Shown piece after piece: positions 1-7,019 of a stretch of DNA of 12,490 nt. The notes beneath the pieces are model-generated. The model saw nothing but the letters and a program-made list of their open reading frames with translations. It was not told where the DNA came from and did not search any database. Each line of letters opens with the position of its first letter. Positions within the stretch are counted from its first letter, which is position 1. A program made the translations under genes and the position numbers. Source of the stretch: Acidobacteriota bacterium (GTDB lineage: Bacteria > Acidobacteriota > Terriglobia > Acidiferrales > UBA7541). The DNA lies in assembly GCA_003153585.1 (NCBI GenBank), contig PLZZ01000134.1, forward strand, positions 10,387 through 22,876, written 5' to 3'.

Positions 1-926
1 GTGACAATTCGGCCCACCCCTTCCTTGCGGGACGATTCCAGCACTCCTTGGATGCGCTCCCCAGCCTTCGCCGCCAGACCTTGCGAGGACTCCTCAAGCT
101 CACGGGTTCGCTGCTCCACTTGCTCCAGCGCTTGCTGAACATCCGCTTCAAGTTTCTTCTTCCACTGGGCGTAAAGGATTCGCGCGCTTTCTTGGCTCGC
201 TCTATTTAATTGCTTGATGGATTGTTCGATCCAGGGGCCCGCTTGTGAAGCGCTTGTTTCTGCCAAAACATTCTTCGCTTCTTCGCGAAGCGTGGCCCGC
301 AACTCAACCAGTATCGAAGCGGATTTGTCTCGAACGGCTGAAGCCGCTGCTTCCGCGAGCATGCCTTCCATCTGCTGCTGGAAATCTCCCATGAGCTGTC
401 CAGCCGGACGCCCCGTTGAGGACGACGATGGAGTCGTCTCGGGTTGGCGAGTGCTGGTGCCCTTCGCGCGCTTGTCTTCCACTGCGGTGGTGGACGTTTC
501 CGGACGCGGAACCGCAAAGGGCTTGGACTTCGACGTATCCGTATCCAGATTGCGGGCGCCGCTGAAGAGCAGCCAATCCTGCGGCGGCGCATCAATGCCC
601 CAGATATTGCCGGGAGATTCCAACTCCACCGCCGTCTGGAACAGCCCGTTGGGGTCCTTGGGCCTGTCCACCCACTTCACACGGCCGCGTGCGGAAACTG
701 GCGGAGAATTCGGCTTTTTATTCTCGAGTTGCAAAACGACCAGCGCATTCGCCAACACCTGGTGTTTTGACAAATATTTGAAACCGTGGCAACTGATGGT
801 TTGGGTGGAAACTGCTTCGCTGTACGGACCACGGAAGGAGTCGACTCCTTCCACCTTCAAAGGAATGGCGTATTCTACGCGCGTGCTGCGCCGCGCTGGC
901 CGGGATGCAGCCGAGCTATTCGACAT
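1..926 (-). CDS. PilZ-like domain protein with helical C-terminal tail (3' end beyond window)
   Basis: This frame is open from ATG at 926 to the left edge, giving 308 codons without a stop, so the C-terminus is missing. Residues about 11-105 resemble a PilZ domain, the cyclic-di-GMP-binding beta-barrel: an RxxxR signature (R12, R16) is followed by TISCHG (43-48), which matches the second PilZ signature (D/N)xSxxG except for Thr at the first position. Residues about 125-175 are a Ser/Thr/Pro-rich linker. Residues about 178-308 are rich in Glu, Lys, Gln and Ala with heptad-like spacing and look like long helices or a coiled coil. There is no signal peptide or membrane segment, so a cytosolic protein is expected. 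The ribosome site before 926 is weak (GAGAG). It is transcribed divergently from the oxidase operon. The PilZ assignment is by motif and order only; ligand binding and function are not known. Confidence 0.75.
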   Translation of the reverse strand, partial: MSNSSAASRPARRSTRVEYAIPLKVEGVDSFRGPYSEAVSTQTISCHGFKYLSKHQVLANALVVLQLENKKPNSPPVSARGRVKWVDRPKDPNGLFQTAVELESPGNIWGIDAPPQDWLLFSGARNLDTDTSKSKPFAVPRPETSTTAVEDKRAKGTSTRQPETTPSSSSTGRPAGQLMGDFQQQMEGMLAEAAASAVRDKSASILVELRATLREEAKNVLAETSASQAGPWIEQSIKQLNRASQESARILYAQWKKKLEADVQQALEQVEQRTRELEESSQGLAAKAGERIQGVLESSRKEGVGRIV

Positions 927-1242
927 AATTGTCTCTCAGGGACTGGAAGCTTAGGATAAGTCCTGCGGGCCTGTAATCGCGCCCAAATCGGCACCGGAAT
1001 TTTCTAAGAGTTACTATCAGAGGGGGGAGCGGTGGCGTTCTTACCGCCGCATTTAAAGCCTCGTCTTATTGTGATCGAATCCCTGCCCTACAGGCGTTCA
1101 TCGCGTCCCAAGTCTCACCCGCTCAATATTTTCCTTACAATCACTCTTGATATTCGGCACCGCTTGTATATGATGCCGTTTGAAAATTAGAATGTAATCC
1201 CATCGGGCGCTTCACGCGCGCGAGGCCACGGGAGCCAGAGTG
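927..1242. other. Divergent intergenic region between PilZ-like gene and oxidase operon
   Basis: This 316-base gap separates two divergent starts and must hold both promoters. A good sigma70-like pair for the oxidase side lies at 1147-1174. No convincing promoter was found for the minus-strand gene. A short inverted repeat (GCGGT at 1029-1033, ACCGC at 1043-1047) follows a G-run at 1022-1027 and could be a weak hairpin or operator, but it is too short to name. I saw no small ORF with a good ribosome site and no tRNA. Confidence 0.6.
1147..1174 (+). promoter_or_regulatory. Predicted sigma70-type promoter of the oxidase operon
   Basis: TTGATA at 1147-1152 and TATGAT at 1169-1174 each match five of six consensus bases and are separated by 16 bases. 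Transcription would begin near 1181, giving a leader of about 60 bases before coxB. This is consensus matching only. Confidence 0.45.
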
Positions 1243-2082
1243 ATGCGACTCAGCAATCGCAACAGCAGTAGCGGTTCTGCGGCGCCGGCAGCCATGCTGG
1301 CGGCTCTTATAGTGATTATGGTCGCTGCGACCGTGTACGTTTTCGCCGCTAACCCCTTCCCATCCAGGCCGCCTGCGGCCATCACCAGCGTGGGCCTCCT
1401 GGTGGACCATCAGTACTTCCTCACCTTGTGCGTCACCGGCACGGTTTTCATTCTCTCGCAGCTCGGACTTGCTTACGCCATCTGGCGCTTCCGCGATCGC
1501 GGACAGGCTGCTCATTTCACCCGCGGTAACAACACCATGGAGATGATCTGGACTACCGCAACGATCGTCCTCTTCCTCGGTCTGGGCCTCATGGGCCGTA
1601 AAGCCTGGGCCGAAGTGCGATTCACGCCTGCGGAAGCCAACGCCGTTCAAGTGGAAGTCACCACCAACCAATTCGTATTCAATTTCCGTTATCCCGGGCC
1701 CGATGGTCAATTCGGCAGGCTCGATCCCACGCAGGTGAGCGCCTCCACCGGCAATCCGCTCGGCCTCGATCCCAAGGATCCCGCCGGAAAAGACGACATC
1801 GTCGTGCCCACACTAACGGTCCCGGTGGATCACCAAATCGAATTGCTGATCCGTTCGCAGGATGTGATTCACAATTTTTACGTTCGCGAATTGCGTCTTC
1901 AGCAGGACGCCGTGCCCGGAATGGTTATCCCCATCCACTTCACCGCAAACCAAATTGGGCATTATGAAATTATGTGCACCCAGCTATGCGGGCTGGGGCA
2001 CTACCGCATGCGCAGCTTCCTGGACGTCGTGTCCGAAGCCGATTATCAAAATTTCCTAAAACAACAGGGTGCCAGCCAGTGA
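1243..2082 (+). CDS. coxB: Cytochrome c oxidase subunit II (CuA subunit)
   Basis: Subunit II takes electrons from cytochrome c through the dinuclear CuA centre and passes them to haem a in subunit I. The 279-residue product has hydrophobic segments at about 16-36, 57-81 and 102-118: a signal or anchor segment plus the two usual membrane hairpin helices. The cupredoxin domain follows at about 130-268. CuA ligands are H210, C245, C249, H253 and M256, with Q247 supplying the backbone carbonyl where most A1-type enzymes have Glu. E100, at the expected K-channel entrance Glu position, is kept. The usual QWxW electron-entry motif reads QFVF (143-146). There is no C-terminal cytochrome c domain, so this is aa3-like rather than caa3. 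ATG at 1243 is preferred over GTG at 1240 because GGGAG (1230-1234) lies eight bases before it. It is the first gene of the operon, 28 bases before coxA. Confidence 0.95.
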   Translation: MRLSNRNSSSGSAAPAAMLAALIVIMVAATVYVFAANPFPSRPPAAITSVGLLVDHQYFLTLCVTGTVFILSQLGLAYAIWRFRDRGQAAHFTRGNNTMEMIWTTATIVLFLGLGLMGRKAWAEVRFTPAEANAVQVEVTTNQFVFNFRYPGPDGQFGRLDPTQVSASTGNPLGLDPKDPAGKDDIVVPTLTVPVDHQIELLIRSQDVIHNFYVRELRLQQDAVPGMVIPIHFTANQIGHYEIMCTQLCGLGHYRMRSFLDVVSEADYQNFLKQQGASQ

Positions 2083-2098
2083 GCCCGACCCATCTGTC

Positions 2099-2104
2099 AG
2101 GAGG
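2099..2104 (+). promoter_or_regulatory. Strong ribosome-binding site of coxA
   Basis: A perfect AGGAGG lies six bases before ATG 2111. It decides the start: the open frame extends back to 2069 inside coxB, and an out-of-frame ATG lies at 2107. Confidence 0.85.
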
Positions 2105-2110
2105 CCATGC

Positions 2111-3868
2111 ATGAGTTCGCACGCCCACACCGGGCACGCGGTGGTTGTTGAGCCTAGCGGGTTCATTCGTAAATATATCTTTAGCATCGATCACAAAGTC
2201 ATTGGCATTCAATATTTCCTGCTCGCTCTCACCGCCGTATGCGTTGGAATTGTTCTTTCTCTTTTGATGCGTTTTCACCTGGTGTATCCGGGAGCGCACC
2301 TTCCCTTAGTGAGCGGCGGGATTATGACTCCCGAACAGTATCTTGCGCTCGTCACCATGCATGGCACCATCATGGTTTTTTTCGTCCTGACTACGGCTCC
2401 GCAAGGCGGTTTCGGCAATTATTTTCTGCCCATTCAAATTGGCGCCCCGGATATGGCTTTCCCGCGCTTGAACATGCTTTCCTTCTGGGTCACTTTTCTC
2501 GCGTTCGTCGCCATTATTGCAGCCTTCGTGGTTCCCGGCGGCGCGCCAATCAGCGGCTGGACCGGTTACACCCCGCTTAGCGGAATGGGTGAGGTCACCG
2601 GACCAGGCGAAGGAATGGGGCAGACGCTGTGGATCGTCAGCATCTCGCTATTCTGCCTCGCTTCTCTGTTGGGTGCTCTGAATTTCATCGCTACCACGAT
2701 TGATCTCCGGGCCCCGGGCATGACGCTGTTCCGCATGCCTCTCACTGTCTGGGGCTGGTTCGTGACTGCAATTCTCGGACTACTGGCGTTCGGCGTCCTT
2801 CTGGCCGGCGGAATTCTGCTGCTTCTCGACCGCTCGGCTGGGACCAGTTTCTTCCTCCCCGCAGGCCTTGTGGTAAACGATCAGTTGCAGCCTCATAGCG
2901 GAGGATCTCCGCTACTCTGGCAACACCTCTTCTGGTTCTTCGGCCATCCCGAGGTGTACATCGCGATATTGCCCGGCATGGGCGTGGCCTCGCACGTGCT
3001 CTCCACCTTTTCGCGCAAGCCCGTATTCGGATATCGCGCAATGGCCATGGCGCTTTGCGCTATCGGTTTCCTGGGCTTCATGGTCTGGGGACACCACATG
3101 TTCCTCAGCGGCATGAGTCCTTATTCCGGTTTTGCGTTTTCCGTCCTGACCATGTCCATCGGCGTTCCCTCGGCCATCAAGACGTTTAACTGGATCGGAA
3201 CTCTGTGGGGTGGGAAGATTCAGTTCAAATCGCCGATGCTGTTTGCGCTCGGTTTCGTCTCGTTGTTCGTCAGCGGCGGACTTTCCGGTTTGTTTCTTGC
3301 GCAACCGGCGGTGGACAACATGCTCCACGCCACTTATTACGTGGTCGCCCACTTTCATCTGGTCATGGGAGTGGCCGCCATCTTCGGAATTTTCTCCGCC
3401 ACTTATTTCTGGTTTCCGAAAATGTTTGGCCGCATGATGAGCGAACCTTTGGCCAAGATTCATTTCTGGTTTACGTTCGTGGGAGCCTATTGCATCTTCA
3501 TGCCCATGCATTTCGTCGGACTCGCAGGCGGCATACGCCGCTACGCGGATGCCACCGGCACTACCTATGCGGGAGTGCTTCAACCCGTACACATGTTTAT
3601 GACCTATGCGGCATTCATCACCGGTGCGGCGCAGCTTATCTTCCTGTTCAATTTTTTCTGGAGCCTGAAGCACGGCGCAATCGCAGGCAAAAATCCTTGG
3701 AACGCCACTACGCTTGAATGGATTACGGACTCGCCGCCGCCCATCGATAATTTCGGCGGCGATTATCCCAGTGTGTATCGCGGCCCGTATGAATTCAGCG
3801 TTCCGGGATACCGCCAGGATTTTATCCCGCAGAATCTGACGCCGGAACAAGCGGCGCTTTTGAAATAG
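2111..3868 (+). CDS. coxA: Cytochrome c oxidase subunit I, A1-type haem-copper oxidase
   Basis: This is the catalytic, proton-pumping subunit that reduces O2 to water. The product has 585 residues and about 12 membrane helices. Visible ligands: low-spin haem His84 and His416, high-spin haem His414, and CuB His279, His328 and His329. Tyr283 lies four residues after His279, as expected for the His-Tyr cross-link. The D-channel is complete (N103, D114, N121, then E281 in GHPEVY), and the K-channel Lys is K357 in PSAIK; together these place it in the A1 group. One key position differs: H406 is followed by A407, where canonical enzymes have the Mg2+-binding Asp (LHDTYYVVAHFH). The C-terminal 50 residues are a soluble extension with an NPWxATTLEW motif, usual in bacterial CoxA. 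The gene lies between coxB and the first subunit III gene with gaps of 28 and 25 bases. Confidence 0.98.
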   Translation: MSSHAHTGHAVVVEPSGFIRKYIFSIDHKVIGIQYFLLALTAVCVGIVLSLLMRFHLVYPGAHLPLVSGGIMTPEQYLALVTMHGTIMVFFVLTTAPQGGFGNYFLPIQIGAPDMAFPRLNMLSFWVTFLAFVAIIAAFVVPGGAPISGWTGYTPLSGMGEVTGPGEGMGQTLWIVSISLFCLASLLGALNFIATTIDLRAPGMTLFRMPLTVWGWFVTAILGLLAFGVLLAGGILLLLDRSAGTSFFLPAGLVVNDQLQPHSGGSPLLWQHLFWFFGHPEVYIAILPGMGVASHVLSTFSRKPVFGYRAMAMALCAIGFLGFMVWGHHMFLSGMSPYSGFAFSVLTMSIGVPSAIKTFNWIGTLWGGKIQFKSPMLFALGFVSLFVSGGLSGLFLAQPAVDNMLHATYYVVAHFHLVMGVAAIFGIFSATYFWFPKMFGRMMSEPLAKIHFWFTFVGAYCIFMPMHFVGLAGGIRRYADATGTTYAGVLQPVHMFMTYAAFITGAAQLIFLFNFFWSLKHGAIAGKNPWNATTLEWITDSPPPIDNFGGDYPSVYRGPYEFSVPGYRQDFIPQNLTPEQAALLK

Positions 3869-3893
3869 CATCGAATGGATGCAGGAGTAATGT

Positions 3894-4565
3894 ATGCCAG
3901 GCAGCACTGTTACAGATGAAGTCGAACTAATCGGCACCGGCAGGGGTGGCGGCGGAGGCTCCTCCGGCGACTCTGGAAACTCCGGCGGGGGCGGCGATGA
4001 TTGGAAAGGGCCGTCCGGCTCCGCTCGTGTACCGCAGCGCGCCTACGTTACCGGAATGACCATTGCGCTCGCCGGCATCCTGATGTTTTTCATGGCGCTG
4101 GTCAGCGCTTACATCGTTCGCAAGGACATGCCCAACAGCGCGTGGGTACCCTTTAATGTCCCGCGGATCCTATGGCTGAACACCCTGATTCTCATCGCCA
4201 GCAGTTTCACGCTCGCTCGTTCCCGCTCACGCTTTCTCGCCAACGACAGCGCAGGTTTTCGCCACTGGTGGGGCGTCACCACCATTCTCGGAATTTTCTT
4301 TCTGGCCGGCCAGGTAATCGCCTGGCGGCAACTGGCTGCGGCCGGTGTTTTTCTCTCCACTAACCCTGCGAGCAGCTTTTTCTACGTTTTCACCGCCGCG
4401 CACGGCCTCCATCTTCTCGGCGGAGTCCTCGCGCTTCTATTTATCGCTTTCAGGCCGACCCATCGGCTGACGAAGGGTACCGCCACGGAAGTGGTTTCCA
4501 TGTACTGGCATTTCATGGATGGGCTGTGGGTTTTTCTGTTCTTACTTCTCCTTTTGGGACGGTGA
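3894..4565 (+). CDS. coxC: Cytochrome c oxidase subunit III (first copy, Gly-rich N-terminus)
   Basis: Subunit III binds the outside of subunit I and supports proton uptake and turnover stability. The product has 223 residues and five predicted membrane helices (about 52-75, 92-110, 126-146, 159-184 and 203-221), the five-helix bacterial form that lacks the first two helices of seven-helix COX3. Family marks are FMALVSAYIVR (66-76), AAHGLHLLGG (168-177) and YWHFMDGLWVFLF (204-216). Residues 16-35 form a Gly/Ser-rich cytosolic leader that looks disordered. ATG 3894 is chosen because AGGAG at 3883-3887 sits six bases upstream; an out-of-frame ATG lies at 3890. Only three bases separate its stop from the second subunit III gene, so the two are probably translated together. 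Confidence 0.92.
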   Translation: MPGSTVTDEVELIGTGRGGGGGSSGDSGNSGGGGDDWKGPSGSARVPQRAYVTGMTIALAGILMFFMALVSAYIVRKDMPNSAWVPFNVPRILWLNTLILIASSFTLARSRSRFLANDSAGFRHWWGVTTILGIFFLAGQVIAWRQLAAAGVFLSTNPASSFFYVFTAAHGLHLLGGVLALLFIAFRPTHRLTKGTATEVVSMYWHFMDGLWVFLFLLLLLGR

Positions 4566-4568
4566 AAA

Positions 4569-5201
4569 GTGAGTGAAGCGGAATTCGAAGGCATAGTTGA
4601 ATCGCGATGGTCGGGAGGCGCCTCGCCCTTTGCCATCAACTCCAAAAAGCTGGGGATGTGGCTTTTCATCGTTTCCGATTCGCTCACCTTTTCGGCCCTG
4701 TTGATTAGTTACGCCTACGTTCGACTCGAAACTCCCAACTGGCCTAGGCCGTTTGAAATCTGGCCGGCCATCGCGAAATCTTCATTCATGACCTTCGTCC
4801 TCCTCTCCAGCAGCTTGACCATGGTCTTGGGCGTAAACGCCGCCTTCAAAGGCGACCGCAAGAAAACCGTCCGCTACCTGATCGCAACCATTATCTTCGG
4901 AATCGCGTTCGTGCTCATCCACGCCACGGAATGGGTAACGCTGTTCGGCGAGGGCGTCACTCCCTGGGGAAATCCCTGGGGCGTTCCGCTGTTTGGCGGC
5001 ACATTTTTCGGCCTTACCGGCCTTCACATGCTTCACGTAACGATCGGCGTCGCATATCTGGCAATCATCGCCTGGGGTTTTGGAAAAGGGAAGTACACGG
5101 CCGAGCACGTGGAAGTGAGCGGCCTCTACTGGCATTTCGTTGACCTCGTTTGGATGTTCATTTTCCCCATGGTTTATTTGCTGAGCGTGAATCCGAAGTA
5201 A
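4569..5201 (+). CDS. coxC: Cytochrome c oxidase subunit III (second copy)
   Basis: The 210-residue product is a second subunit III-type protein with five predicted membrane helices (about 28-51, 71-92, 103-124, 145-169 and 188-206). KLGMWLFIVSD (27-37) matches the family's first helix, where most members have SE rather than SD. GLHMLHVTIG (151-160) and LYWHFVDLVWMFIFP (186-200) are the usual closing motifs. It starts with GTG at 4569, three bases after the preceding stop; the purine-rich GGGACGG at 4556-4562, inside the end of the previous gene, is the only ribosome-site candidate. The two copies are diverged from each other, so this is an old duplication. They may act as a heterodimeric pair or as alternative subunits. 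Confidence 0.93.
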   Translation: MSEAEFEGIVESRWSGGASPFAINSKKLGMWLFIVSDSLTFSALLISYAYVRLETPNWPRPFEIWPAIAKSSFMTFVLLSSSLTMVLGVNAAFKGDRKKTVRYLIATIIFGIAFVLIHATEWVTLFGEGVTPWGNPWGVPLFGGTFFGLTGLHMLHVTIGVAYLAIIAWGFGKGKYTAEHVEVSGLYWHFVDLVWMFIFPMVYLLSVNPK

Positions 5202-5219
5202 TAAGGAGAGCACCGCATA

Positions 5220-5549
5220 ATGAGCGCGCACGGCCACGCCGAACTCACGCACGAGCATTCCGTAGGCACCACCAGACTGTTCTCGATCGTTTGGGTCTGG
5301 CTGCTGCTGCTAACCGCCGTCGAAGTTTTTCTCGCCTACGAGCGCCTTGAAGTTCACCTGATGATCACAATTTTGGTCGGCCTCTCGCTGATCAAGGCCG
5401 CCTTGATCATGTCCTACTTTATGCATTTGCGATTCGAGCGCCTGGGACTGTTTCTGCTCCTCGTCCCAGCCATGGTATTCTGCATTTGCATGATGCTGAT
5501 CATGTTCTTCCCGGATAGCATCCGGCTCATGAACCTGCGACCGCACTAA
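5220..5549 (+). CDS. ctaF: Cytochrome c oxidase subunit IV (prokaryotic COX4 / CtaF family)
   Basis: This is a small accessory membrane subunit of bacterial haem-copper oxidases, thought to help assemble or stabilise the CuB site region. The 109-residue product has three predicted membrane helices (about 20-41, 47-69 and 77-97). The family hallmark, a Lys-Ala run leading into YFMHLRFE, is at 59-73. The N-terminus is His-rich (H4, H6, H11, H13), common in this family. AAGGAG at 5203-5208 lies 11 bases before ATG 5220, a slightly long spacing. It is the last recognised oxidase subunit of the operon, 18 bases after the second subunit III gene. Confidence 0.92.
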   Translation: MSAHGHAELTHEHSVGTTRLFSIVWVWLLLLTAVEVFLAYERLEVHLMITILVGLSLIKAALIMSYFMHLRFERLGLFLLLVPAMVFCICMMLIMFFPDSIRLMNLRPH

Positions 5550-5572
5550 TTAGAGCGGTCCAGCAGTGCGGT
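5539..5572 (+). repeat. Two mutually exclusive hairpins at the 3' end of ctaF
   Basis: GACCGC (5539-5544) can pair with GCGGTC (5555-5560), and the overlapping ACCGCACT (5540-5547) can pair with AGTGCGGT (5565-5572). Both use the same left arm, so only one can form at a time. No T-run follows, so this is not a standard intrinsic terminator. It could be a weak attenuator, a processing site, or chance. Confidence 0.35.
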
Positions 5573-5605
5573 ATATTGCTTCTCGGTTTCTAAGTTGATA
5601 CGCAA

Positions 5606-5851
5606 ATGAAGAATTCCTTCACAATTCGATTCGCACTATTTCTAGTCCTCGCCCTATCGGTGTTACTTGTGTCGGTAGCTCCGTCCGCAGCAGCCCAAGG
5701 CTGCGCCATGTGTTACCAAAACGCTTCCGCTTCCGGCCCCCAAGGAGCTCAGGCTCTTCGTCATGGCATCCTGATCCTTATGCTTCCCACGCTAAGTCTT
5801 TTCATCGGCATTTTCGCCCTCATCTACCACCGCCGGAATGTCGCGCGCTGA
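5606..5851 (+). CDS. Small membrane-anchored CxxC protein, function unknown
   Basis: The 81-residue product starts with a signal-like hydrophobic segment (about 8-24) and an AAAQ site near 30-31. The motif CAMCY follows (C33, M35, C36), then a short polar stretch with H53, a second hydrophobic helix at about 54-74, and a basic end (HRR). If the signal is cleaved, the Cys pair sits on the outer face of the membrane next to a single anchor. The gene lies 56 bases after ctaF on the same strand, so it may be part of the oxidase transcript. A role in handling copper or haem for the oxidase is suggested only by position and the C-x-M-C arrangement. No strong ribosome site is visible before the ATG. 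I do not recognise a named family. Confidence 0.75.
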   Translation: MKNSFTIRFALFLVLALSVLLVSVAPSAAAQGCAMCYQNASASGPQGAQALRHGILILMLPTLSLFIGIFALIYHRRNVAR

Positions 5852-7019
5852 GCCGCGCGAAATGTTTGCCGGCCGCACGAACTGGAATCTGAAATCCAAT
5901 CGTTTGAGCGAAGCTCTCGCCCAGCGTCGCGCTTCGGGCAAGCCGTTGCTCGATCTCAGCGCCTCGAATCCCACCGAATGCGGTTTCGACTATGACCGCC
6001 AGGCCATCCTACAAGCCCTGTCAAACCCAGGTTCTCTCTCGTATGACCCCGATCCCAAAGGACTCCTCTCCGCTCGCCGCGCAGTCACTGAATATTATTC
6101 AGCGCGCACGATCGTGGTTCCCGCGGAAGACATAATCCTCACCACCAGCACCAGCGAAGCCTACTCATTTGCATTTCGCCTTCTTTGCAATCCTGGCGAC
6201 GAGCTTCTGATACCCGAGCCCAGTTATCCGCTCTTTCGTTTTCTGGCGGACATTCACGACGTAAAACTCGTCGGCTATCCATTGCTGTACGACCACGGAT
6301 GGCAAATTGATTTTCATGCTCTGCAACAGACGCTCACCGCGCGCACGCGTGGACTCATCGTGGTCAATCCCAATAATCCCACTGGGCATTTCTGCAAGTC
6401 CGGCGAGATGGAAAAACTCAATGAAATTTGCTCACCTCGCCAAATGGCCATAATCGCCGACGAAGTCTTCCTGGATTTTCACCTCGCTGCGGCCCAGCCG
6501 CGCAGTTTCGCCGCAAATACCGGAAGTCTCACTTTCACCATGAGTGGCCTCTCCAAAATTTCCGGCCTGCCACAAATGAAAGCCGCCTGGCTGATTGCGA
6601 GTGGTCCCGCGGAATTGAAATCCCCGGCGCTCGCGCGGCTCGAGCTGATTGCTGACACTTTCCTTTCGATGAATGCACCGGTACAGCTTGCCGTGCCCAT
6701 GTTTTTGGATCTTCGCCATGGGTTTCAAAAACAGTTAATCGCGCGCGTACGCAAGAATCTCGCGCAGCTCGATAAGCAATTATCGGCACAGAGCTCCTGC
6801 GCCCGCTTGGAAATGGAAGGAGGCTGGTACGCCGTAGTTCGCGTCCCGGCAATTCGCTCGGACGAGGATTTAGCTATCGAACTTCTGACTAGGCAAGGGG
6901 TTTACGTCCATCCCGGACACTTCTACGATTTCCCGACCGATGGTTATTTAATCGTCAGCCTGATCGCCCCCGAGCCCGATTTCAACGAGGGAATAAAGCG
7001 CTTGCTCGCTATGTTCTAG
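5838..7019 (+). CDS. Class I/II PLP-dependent aminotransferase, atypical active site
   Basis: This is a fold-type I pyridoxal-phosphate enzyme of 393 residues. The PLP lysine is K240 in SGLSK; N180 (NNPTG) and D208 (ADEVF) are the cofactor-contacting Asn and Asp, and Y69 fits the tyrosine donated by the partner subunit. Three expected residues differ by eye alignment: F211 instead of the Tyr near the PLP ring oxygen, K248 instead of the phosphate-binding Arg eight residues after the lysine, and I372 instead of the C-terminal Arg that binds the substrate carboxylate. The substrate cannot be predicted. ATG 5838 overlaps the previous gene by 14 bases; ATG 5862 (residue 9) is an equally plausible start, and neither has a clear ribosome site. 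It may be cotranscribed with the oxidase genes. Confidence 0.88.
   Translation: MSRAEPREMFAGRTNWNLKSNRLSEALAQRRASGKPLLDLSASNPTECGFDYDRQAILQALSNPGSLSYDPDPKGLLSARRAVTEYYSARTIVVPAEDIILTTSTSEAYSFAFRLLCNPGDELLIPEPSYPLFRFLADIHDVKLVGYPLLYDHGWQIDFHALQQTLTARTRGLIVVNPNNPTGHFCKSGEMEKLNEICSPRQMAIIADEVFLDFHLAAAQPRSFAANTGSLTFTMSGLSKISGLPQMKAAWLIASGPAELKSPALARLELIADTFLSMNAPVQLAVPMFLDLRHGFQKQLIARVRKNLAQLDKQLSAQSSCARLEMEGGWYAVVRVPAIRSDEDLAIELLTRQGVYVHPGHFYDFPTDGYLIVSLIAPEPDFNEGIKRLLAMF

Noticed and set aside
214..954. 246-codon plus-strand open frame at the left end
   Set aside because: The minus-strand frame through the same region gives a coherent PilZ-like domain and coiled coil and stays open to the edge. 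The plus-strand translation has no recognisable motif.
1979..1990. CTQLC as a broken CuA site
   Set aside because: CuA uses only the backbone carbonyl of the middle residue, and Gln there is known from Thermus ba3 oxidase. All side-chain copper ligands are present, so CuA should be functional.
2912..3937. 341-codon minus-strand open frame opposite coxA
   Set aside because: coxA is certain on the plus strand. The antisense product is charged, lacks domains and has no ribosome site.
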